From Jonesiaceae bacterium UBA3555 (GTDB taxonomy: Bacteria; Actinomycetota; Actinomycetes; Actinomycetales; Cellulomonadaceae), in NCBI GenBank assembly GCA_002376595.1, contig DFNY01000189.1:2840-7967 (forward strand): DNA of 5,128 nt, given 5' to 3'. The notes under the pieces were generated by a model. That model was not told the DNA's origin. It was given only the letters and a program-made list of their open reading frames with translations, and made no database searches. This document shows, one piece after another, positions 1 through 5,128 of this stretch. The position numbers and the translations under genes are program-made. How positions within the stretch are numbered: position 1 is the stretch's first letter; the number at the start of each line of letters is the position of its first letter.

Positions 1-645
1 AATGCAGCTATTACATTGAACGGGACAACCCTCCACGTTCAAGGGCTCAGCAACCCCGCCTGGTACTCACACATGCCCGTGGCCTGGACCAACGCGAACA
101 CGTGGGCAAAAGTCGCGCACACCCCAGCCGACATCGCAGGAACCGTACTGACGTTGTCTCCAAACTCAGTGACCTCAACACAGCAGTTAGAGAGCGTAAG
201 CTCCGACACCGGAACAACCGCTCTCACGCCGGGTAAGAGCGTGCGAGCCCTCGCATCTTACTCATCAGAAAATGGGTCACTTACCATGATGCAGGCTTTC
301 CTCTACGGCATCTCCGGACTAGTGATAGCAGCGTTCGTCGCAGTGTGGACCGTCCAACGCACCCGAGACATTGCAGTACTACGAGCTCTCGGCGCACCCA
401 GCTCCTATGTTGTACGAGACGGACTACTCCAAGCCTTCGTTGTAGTCCTCACCGGAGCCGCAATAGGAGGAACACTCGGCTATGGAGCCGCACAACTAGC
501 GGCCGGCGTAGTGCCCATTTCCGTAGGGTGGGCAACCATTGCTCTCCCCATCGTAGGAATAGTGGCGCTAGGAACCGCAGCCGCCTACGTTGCGGTGCGC
601 CAAGCATCCCGCGTTAACCCACTGCTCGCCCTAGGAGGCAACTGA
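1..645 (+). CDS. FtsX/MacB-type ABC transporter permease, C-terminal part (5' end beyond window)
   Basis: This is the membrane subunit of an ABC exporter of the FtsX/MacB/LolC superfamily. The reading frame is open back to base 1, so the TTG at 16 is an internal codon, not the start. About 214 residues are visible. The first ~95 form the end of a polar, Thr/Ser-rich extracytoplasmic region. Three hydrophobic segments follow, at roughly visible residues 100-118, 144-171 and 175-199. Between the first two lies the FtsX hallmark loop (QRTRDIAVLRALGAPSSY), which in this family docks onto the ATPase. The protein ends in the typical ASRVNPLLALGG tail. Family members usually have four TM helices with a large loop after the first, so the missing part should hold TM1 and most of that loop. 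The ATPase gene follows after 2 nt. The substrate cannot be read from this. The wording resembles actinobacterial MacB- or HrtB-like permeases, but I would not assign haem or drug export. The family call is secure and the function is open. Confidence 0.9.
   Translation, partial: NAAITLNGTTLHVQGLSNPAWYSHMPVAWTNANTWAKVAHTPADIAGTVLTLSPNSVTSTQQLESVSSDTGTTALTPGKSVRALASYSSENGSLTMMQAFLYGISGLVIAAFVAVWTVQRTRDIAVLRALGAPSSYVVRDGLLQAFVVVLTGAAIGGTLGYGAAQLAAGVVPISVGWATIALPIVGIVALGTAAAYVAVRQASRVNPLLALGGN
633..638 (+). promoter_or_regulatory. Shine-Dalgarno site for the ABC ATPase gene
   Basis: A perfect AGGAGG lies within the last codons of the permease gene, 9 nt before the ATG at 648. It fixes the ATPase start at 648 despite the unusual N-terminal extension this start implies. 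The permease stop (TGA, 643-645) falls between the site and the ATG, so the same ribosomes may continue from one gene to the next. Confidence 0.85.
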
Positions 646-647
646 AC

Positions 648-1499
648 ATGACAGATCACACCACGGGCACGCTCCCAGACGATACCCAAGCGAACCACTT
701 GGCCACCTCCCCACAGGAAGCCACACAGCTTGATGGAGCACCGCAAGATTGCGCACTACTAGACACCCCACCGCTAGTAGTTTCTGACCTCACCGTCACC
801 TACCCGGACGGCGCCGAGACTCTCACTGTTTTGGACCACGTCAACTTCGCACCCCAACCAGGGCAACTCACGGCCATCACCGGGTCTTCTGGCTCTGGGA
901 AGTCCACGCTATTAACTTCCGCTTCTCTACTTACCGCCCCTACAAGCGGCACCATCATGGTCAACGGCAAAGATGCTTGGGCGCTGGGTGAACACGAACG
1001 GACAACCCTGAGAAGAGACAGCCTGGGGATAGTGTTTCAGCAACCCAACTTGTTTGCGTCGCTCACGGCTAGAGAGCAGCTACTCATGTCCGCCGACATC
1101 CGAGTCCAAGACCGCTCCGCGTTCGCGCGCATCGGAAACGCCTTATGGAACCGCGCCAAATATCGGCGTGCCCAAGAGCAAGCGCTCAGCCGAGCCAATG
1201 AAATGTTGGCTCTGGTGGGATTGCAAGACAAGGGAGATCTGTTCCCGCATCAGTTGTCCGGTGGTCAGCGCCAACGCGTGAACATTGCGCGCGCTCTGAT
1301 GAGTTCACCGCAGGTGCTGTTAGCTGATGAGCCCACGTCAGCGCTCGATGAAGACACGTCCGAAGAAGTGTTGCAGCTGCTGCACTCGATCACGCGTGAA
1401 CTCAACGTTGCCACAGTGTTGGTTACGCATGACCGAGCGCTGCTTCGCTGGTGTGACACCTCCTACGAGCTACACAGAGGCCATCTGACTCTCAACTAG
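648..1499 (+). CDS. ABC transporter ATP-binding protein, LolD/MacB class, with N-terminal extension
   Basis: This is the ATPase partner of the permease just upstream (2-nt gap, same strand); it should drive the exporter from the cytoplasmic face. The protein has 283 residues. All nucleotide-binding motifs are present in order: Walker A GSSGSGKST at 79-87, Q-loop glutamine at 131, signature LSGGQ at 203-207, Walker B VLLADEP at 223-229, D-loop SALD at 231-234 and the switch histidine at 261. It should therefore be catalytically intact. Two things make it longer than the ~230 residues usual for this class. The first ~40 residues are a polar Thr/Gln/Asp/Pro-rich tail before the fold begins at LVVSDLTVTYPDG. 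The helical domain also has about 20 extra, Arg/Ala-rich residues around 153-180. The start is supported by the AGGAGG at 633-638, and I see no better in-frame start downstream. The gene ends in TAG, overlapping the sbcC stop on the other strand. The substrate is unknown. Confidence 0.93.
   Translation: MTDHTTGTLPDDTQANHLATSPQEATQLDGAPQDCALLDTPPLVVSDLTVTYPDGAETLTVLDHVNFAPQPGQLTAITGSSGSGKSTLLTSASLLTAPTSGTIMVNGKDAWALGEHERTTLRRDSLGIVFQQPNLFASLTAREQLLMSADIRVQDRSAFARIGNALWNRAKYRRAQEQALSRANEMLALVGLQDKGDLFPHQLSGGQRQRVNIARALMSSPQVLLADEPTSALDEDTSEEVLQLLHSITRELNVATVLVTHDRALLRWCDTSYELHRGHLTLN
1496..1499. other. Tail-to-tail gene overlap: one CTAG palindrome gives both stop codons
   Basis: The four bases CTAG contain TAG at 1497-1499 on the + strand (end of the ABC ATPase gene) and TAG on the - strand across 1498-1496 (end of sbcC). 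The convergent genes thus overlap by 4 bp with no intergenic DNA. I see no strong hairpin plus T-run on either side, so transcripts from the two operons probably run into each other's coding region unless Rho or a weak structure stops them. The overlap is read directly; the transcriptional consequence is inferred. Confidence 0.9.
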
Positions 1500-4400
1500 G
1501 CACGCACGGTGAGGGTTGAGGTTCCGTGTTCGGTGCGGCGGACTGAAATACCGTCTGAAATGGACTGTTTCAGGGTTTCCACGTGTGAAACGACGCCAAC
1601 TGTCCGTCCGCCCTCGCGCAGTGCGCTGAGAACGGAAAGCACTTTTTCTAGGGCTTCTGAACCCAGCGTTCCAAAACCCTCATCAATGAACAGGGTGCCC
1701 AGTTCCACGCCGCCGGCTTCGGCGGTGACTACGTCTGCCAACCCTAATGCGAGCGACAGCGAAGCTATGAAGGTTTCGCCGCCTGAAAGGGTTCGGGGGT
1801 CACGCGGCTTGTCGGTGTTGTGGTCGGTGACCTGCAACGCCAACCCGCGCTTGCGGCTCTTGACGTCTTCCTTATGTTCGGATCGCTCGAGTTCGTAGCG
1901 CCCGTCAGAAAGCGCAAGCAAACGAGTGTTGGCGGCGGACAGGACATCTTCAAACCGACGTAGGAGAACAAACGTTGCCAGAGTGACTCGGGCGGTGTTG
2001 TCAGAACTGTTGGCGTTTGCAATGTCAGCCATGCGGATGATTGGCAAGACAGCGTCACGTTGGTTTCCCAACTCCGCCATCACCTGTTCCACGTTTTGTG
2101 AACGCGCAAGTCCGCCGATTCGTTGAGCTTTGGCGCGTTCTGCAGCCACTGACGCCAGTTTTAGGGCGCTAAGTGCTTGGTCATGGGCGAGTTTCAGTGC
2201 CGCTGGGTCCTGGTCTAGTTCCTCGGGGACCTGCGCAAACTCCTCAGATTCCAGCCTAGAGGTGACCGCTGCTAGGCGTTGCTTGTGGGCCGTAATCTCT
2301 GAAGCTAACCTCGTGCGCTCCGCCGGTTCGAGCGCGGCAGCTAGTGCATCTTCCACCTGCGTGAAGTCATGTTCCTTGAGCGCCTTGGTGAGTTCGGCAG
2401 CCCGCTCTTCATGGGTGCGCTGTGCGGCAGTGAATCCATCGAGCGAAGAAAGCAATGCGGTGATGGAGGTAGCACGTGATTGCAGGAACTTTGCTGCTTG
2501 GCCGAGGCTCTCAAACGGCTGGTCAAGAATAGTGGATAGCCGTTCGAGTTCGTTTCCAATGCTGTTTGTGTCCTCTTGGATGTTTGCCCGTAGCAGCGAG
2601 ATCTTTGCGGTGAGTTCAGCATTCTCAGCGATTGCTGAGGTTCTCTGACTTTCAAGTTTCTTGGTGTCAGTTTCGTGAGCCAGGATTGTGGTGGTGAGTT
2701 TTTTTGCCAGCTCTACTGCTGTTTGCGCTTGGCTGAGCTCGGTGCGTGCACGTTCAAGTTGTTCAGCGGCGTCCTGCGCGGTGGAATCCTTGAGTTGGAG
2801 AGTCAAGCCGCTGTAGTTTTCTTGCGCGGCGGCCAACGCCGCTGAGGCCTTCTGGGATTCTTGTTCCCGCACGATACGAGTGTTTTCTGCAGCGGTCACG
2901 TCAGCTTTGGTGGTGGCGTCAGGGCTGCTTTGAGCCGGGTGTGGGTGGTCTGGGGACCCACACACAGCGCACGGCTTTCCGTCTTCAAGTTCTCCAGCGA
3001 GTTCTCCGGCCAGCCCTTTGAGCCAGCGTTCCCGCAGTGTTGCTTCCATACGCGTTGCTTGGGTGGCTGCTTCCAATGCGGTGGCGGCTGTAACGGCGGC
3101 ATGGTCTAGTTGCGCCTTGGACTTTGCCACCTGCGTGTGAAGCTCTACCAGAGATTGGGCTGCTGCGATCTTCTCGGTGAGCACCGCAACCTGGGCTCCT
3201 TGGGCGCTGTGTTGATCACGTTGCTCAATAAGGAGCGCGTGTTCCTGTGGCCTCGCAGCGATTTTTTGGTCAAGATCCGCGATGTTCTGAGCGTGGCGTT
3301 GCAAGCGGACCGAAAGTGCTTGAACGTCCTTTTCTCGCTGGATGAGCCCTTTTTCTAGGGCTTCAAGTTCACGCAAGGAACCCATAGTGATTTGAGCGTG
3401 AGAGCGCTGTTCTTCTAGTTCGGTTCGGTTCTCTTGGAATGATCGTGCAAAGACTGCGACCGAGGACTGGGACTCTTTGCGTACATCTCCCTGCACCGGC
3501 CCAAGTTCTGCAAAGTCTTGGGCGCGCTCGATATCCGCCACGAGCGTGTCTAGTGCTTGATTGCGCACGCTCTGGGCAGTGGTGCTGTGCTGAGCCGCGG
3601 TGGTTACATACGACGCCCGCAGCGCAGCATCGAGTATCTGTTCCTGTTCTGCGATGCGTTGGGCAGAACCTTTCAGTTGGGCTAGTTCTTCGCGCGCTGT
3701 TGCTCTTTGTGCATGACGAGCGGCTAGAAGTCGGGCGCGATCTAGGGCATCGCGTGCATGTAGTTCAGCATTGCTCGCATCAATTTCTGCTTGCGCGGTG
3801 TCTTGTTTGCGCGATTCCAAGTGCTCAAGTACTTGCGTGAGTGCGGAACGCACTTCTTCATCGCTGGACTCGTTGAGCGCCTCAACGCCAAGTTCGGTGG
3901 CACCAGTTTCTTGGACGAATGCACGAATTGCTTCGCTGCGCCGGGCTTGAGCTTTCTCAATACTTTGAGTAGCGTCACGCTTCATAGCCGCTAGTTCGGC
4001 TTGTGCCCGCTCATAGATTTCGGTTCCGAAGACGCGTTGTAGCAGTTGCCGGCGGTCTTCTGGGTTCGCTTTGAGGAACTGCGCAAACTCTCCTTGCGGA
4101 AGCACTATTGTTTGCACGAATTGCTCGCGCGACAACCCAATAATTCTGGTGAGTTCTATCCCTGCTTCGTCGAGACGGCTTGATCGGGGTTGCCCATATT
4201 CTCGCTGAGCAATCGCGGAAGGATCATCGCCTGCATTGTGTGCGGCGTCCAGGATATCGAAGTCGGCCACGGACAACCTGAACAAGCGGATGCTGGCTTG
4301 TTCTTTGATCATTCCTGTACCGCGTTTTTTGGGGCGCAGACGTTCTGGCTTGCGAATGACCCGGTAAATGCCACTGCCAGTTTCGAAGACTAGGTCAACG

Positions 4401-4633
4401 TAACTCTCAGTAGAGTCTGCCGCGTGGTCTGACCGCATTCGATCATCGCTGGTTTCAGCCGAAGCTACTTTCCCGTACAGCGCGAAAACGATGGCATCGA
4501 TGATGGTGGATTTTCCAGAACCTGTGGGGCCTTCAAGGAGGAACAGTCCTGAGGCTGCCAGGTTATGGAAGTTGATGTGGAATGTTGATGCAAAGGGGCC
4601 AATGCCGCTGAGGGTGAGGTGGTGAAGTTGCAT
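1496..4633 (-). CDS. sbcC: SbcC, Rad50-like ATPase subunit of the SbcCD nuclease
   Basis: SbcC is the SMC/Rad50-type ATPase that with SbcD cleaves DNA hairpins, cruciforms and protein-blocked ends, acting on the chromosome. The protein has 1045 residues, close to the E. coli protein. The N-terminal ATPase half carries Walker A GPTGSGKST at 35-43 and the Q-loop region VLPQGEFAQFL at 177-187. A long Ala/Glu/Gln-rich coiled coil runs from about 205 to 550. The zinc hook CAVCGSPDHP has its cysteines at 555 and 558 (nt 2971-2969 and 2962-2960), near the middle of the protein. The returning coil spans about 575-865. The C-terminal ATPase half carries the signature LSGGE at 949-953, Walker B LFIDEGFGTL at 981-990 and the switch histidine at 1017. 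Every key residue is present and the frame is unbroken. The ATG start gives the family's conserved opening (MQLHHLTLSGIGPF). It lies 2 nt after the sbcD stop without a clear Shine-Dalgarno, suggesting translational coupling. The assignment is secure. Confidence 0.97.
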   Translation of the reverse strand: MQLHHLTLSGIGPFASTFHINFHNLAASGLFLLEGPTGSGKSTIIDAIVFALYGKVASAETSDDRMRSDHAADSTESYVDLVFETGSGIYRVIRKPERLRPKKRGTGMIKEQASIRLFRLSVADFDILDAAHNAGDDPSAIAQREYGQPRSSRLDEAGIELTRIIGLSREQFVQTIVLPQGEFAQFLKANPEDRRQLLQRVFGTEIYERAQAELAAMKRDATQSIEKAQARRSEAIRAFVQETGATELGVEALNESSDEEVRSALTQVLEHLESRKQDTAQAEIDASNAELHARDALDRARLLAARHAQRATAREELAQLKGSAQRIAEQEQILDAALRASYVTTAAQHSTTAQSVRNQALDTLVADIERAQDFAELGPVQGDVRKESQSSVAVFARSFQENRTELEEQRSHAQITMGSLRELEALEKGLIQREKDVQALSVRLQRHAQNIADLDQKIAARPQEHALLIEQRDQHSAQGAQVAVLTEKIAAAQSLVELHTQVAKSKAQLDHAAVTAATALEAATQATRMEATLRERWLKGLAGELAGELEDGKPCAVCGSPDHPHPAQSSPDATTKADVTAAENTRIVREQESQKASAALAAAQENYSGLTLQLKDSTAQDAAEQLERARTELSQAQTAVELAKKLTTTILAHETDTKKLESQRTSAIAENAELTAKISLLRANIQEDTNSIGNELERLSTILDQPFESLGQAAKFLQSRATSITALLSSLDGFTAAQRTHEERAAELTKALKEHDFTQVEDALAAALEPAERTRLASEITAHKQRLAAVTSRLESEEFAQVPEELDQDPAALKLAHDQALSALKLASVAAERAKAQRIGGLARSQNVEQVMAELGNQRDAVLPIIRMADIANANSSDNTARVTLATFVLLRRFEDVLSAANTRLLALSDGRYELERSEHKEDVKSRKRGLALQVTDHNTDKPRDPRTLSGGETFIASLSLALGLADVVTAEAGGVELGTLFIDEGFGTLGSEALEKVLSVLSALREGGRTVGVVSHVETLKQSISDGISVRRTEHGTSTLTVRA

Positions 4634-4635
4634 GG

Positions 4636-5128
4636 CTAGGCGCTCTGTTCTGCGTTACGGGCGCGGTCTAGGGCCGTTTCGAGTACGGCTTTTTCTTGTG
4701 CTGTTGCCGGCACTGTGGTCATTTCTTGGACGAACGCGGCTGCCACTTCAACCGGGTTGACTTGCGCGTGCACTCGAATTGCTTCACGGGTACGCGCCTG
4801 GCTACCGGCTGGCTGATGTTGCATGATCAGAGCGTGAGGGCAGACGGCCTTAATTCTGGCGTTCATGTCATTGGGACGTGTGGAGTCGGTGATTGTCACC
4901 CGCACCCAGTCATTGCGCTTGTCTTGGCCGAGGCTGGTCAGCACTTCATCCAAGGTTCCAGTGACATCGCTCAGTGCACGGGGCACCGGCGCAGGAATTA
5001 GGTCGGTGGCAGCAACTGAACCGTCTTGGGAGAACTCCACAATGGTGGTGGATTTCTTGTGGTTCATTTCTGAGAACGAGAAAGCCAGTGGCGACCCGCT
5101 GTACCGAGCGGTGGCACCGGGCACGGTG
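4636..5128 (-). CDS. sbcD: SbcD, Mre11-like exonuclease subunit, C-terminal part (5' end beyond window)
   Basis: SbcD is the metal-dependent phosphoesterase subunit of SbcCD. About 163 C-terminal residues are visible. The frame is open to the right edge, so the GTG at 5124-5122 is an internal valine, not the start. The visible part begins with the stretch that usually follows the last metal-binding motif (ARYSGSPLAFSFSE, then NHKKSTTIVEF) and continues through the C-terminal capping domain, which contacts DNA and SbcC in this family. The nuclease active-site motifs (DxH, GD, GNHD, GHxH) would lie upstream and cannot be checked here. SbcD proteins are usually about 380-400 residues, so roughly 220 are missing. 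The C-terminal end is Ala/Glu/Arg-rich (ALDRARNAEQSA). The TAG stop at 4638-4636 is followed 2 nt later by the sbcC ATG, giving the usual sbcD-sbcC operon order. The identity rests on the conserved stretch and on adjacency to sbcC. Confidence 0.93.
   Translation of the reverse strand, partial: TVPGATARYSGSPLAFSFSEMNHKKSTTIVEFSQDGSVAATDLIPAPVPRALSDVTGTLDEVLTSLGQDKRNDWVRVTITDSTRPNDMNARIKAVCPHALIMQHQPAGSQARTREAIRVHAQVNPVEVAAAFVQEMTTVPATAQEKAVLETALDRARNAEQSA

Noticed and set aside
16..18. TTG at 16 as the start of the permease gene
   Set aside because: The frame is open to base 1, and starting here would remove the first TM helix and most of the extracytoplasmic domain that FtsX-type permeases have. 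The gene is simply cut by the window edge.
1433..1460. Small inverted repeats near the end of the ABC ATPase gene (a bulged 6-bp stem at 1433-1451 and GGTGTGACACC at 1450-1460)
   Set aside because: Both lie inside coding sequence. The second has a one-base loop, and neither is followed by a T-run on either strand. I read them as chance structure.
1505..1528. Possible hairpin CACGG / CCGTG (1505-1509 and 1524-1528) just past the end of the ABC ATPase gene
   Set aside because: The stem has only 5 bp with a 14-nt loop and no T-run follows, so it does not meet the pattern of an intrinsic terminator.
2130..2648. A 172-codon open frame on the + strand, opposite sbcC
   Set aside because: Its protein is dominated by Ser and Ala runs with no recognisable domain, as expected from reading the antisense of an Ala/Glu/Leu-rich coiled-coil gene. 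It lies wholly within the intact sbcC frame and has no supporting start context.
3439..3840. A 133-codon + strand open frame opposite the first coiled-coil arm of sbcC
   Set aside because: It is another antisense shadow of sbcC, with no domain or ribosome binding site that I can see. The sbcC frame is continuous and carries all family motifs.
5122..5124. GTG on the - strand as the start of a short stand-alone gene
   Set aside because: The frame continues to the window edge, and the sequence beginning here is the conserved C-terminal part of SbcD, so this codon is an internal valine.
1..5128. The idea that the ABC exporter and SbcCD form one new defence or repair system
   Set aside because: The two operons converge from opposite strands, so they are not co-transcribed. 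Each encodes a well-known complex with intact motifs, and adjacency is the only link visible.

Overview
The window comes from a bacterial chromosome of moderately high GC content, mid-50s percent by eye. The proteins read like those of an actinobacterium: an SbcC/SbcD pair with actinobacterial wording, such as the SbcD stretch YSGSPLAFSFSE, and an FtsX-type permease whose TM-flanking motif resembles actinobacterial exporters. The phylum is an inference and I cannot name a genus.

Layout: the left third (1-1499, + strand) is the end of an ABC exporter operon. It holds the C-terminal part of an FtsX/MacB-type permease, running in from the left edge, then its ATPase 2 nt downstream behind a strong Shine-Dalgarno site. 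The rest (1496-5128, - strand) is the DNA-repair pair sbcD-sbcC. Its order on the - strand is sbcD (5' end beyond the right edge), a 2-nt gap, then a complete sbcC. The two operons converge. Their last codons share the palindrome CTAG at 1496-1499, which supplies a TAG stop on each strand, so there is no intergenic space.

How the genes work: permease and ATPase should form one membrane complex, an exporter or mechanotransmitter of unknown substrate. SbcC (Rad50-like ATPase with zinc hook) and SbcD (Mre11-like nuclease) should form the SbcCD complex that opens hairpins and blocked DNA ends. Nothing in the sequence links the two operons except position.

The window is almost wholly coding. No stretch over 2 nt lies outside a gene. 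I see no RNA gene, mobile element, CRISPR array or origin. The promoters of both operons must lie outside the window. I found no evidence of a new biological system. The points worth a second look are small: the shared-stop overlap, an extended and inserted ATPase, a base-composition switch inside that ATPase gene, and an sbcC start without a clear ribosome binding site.
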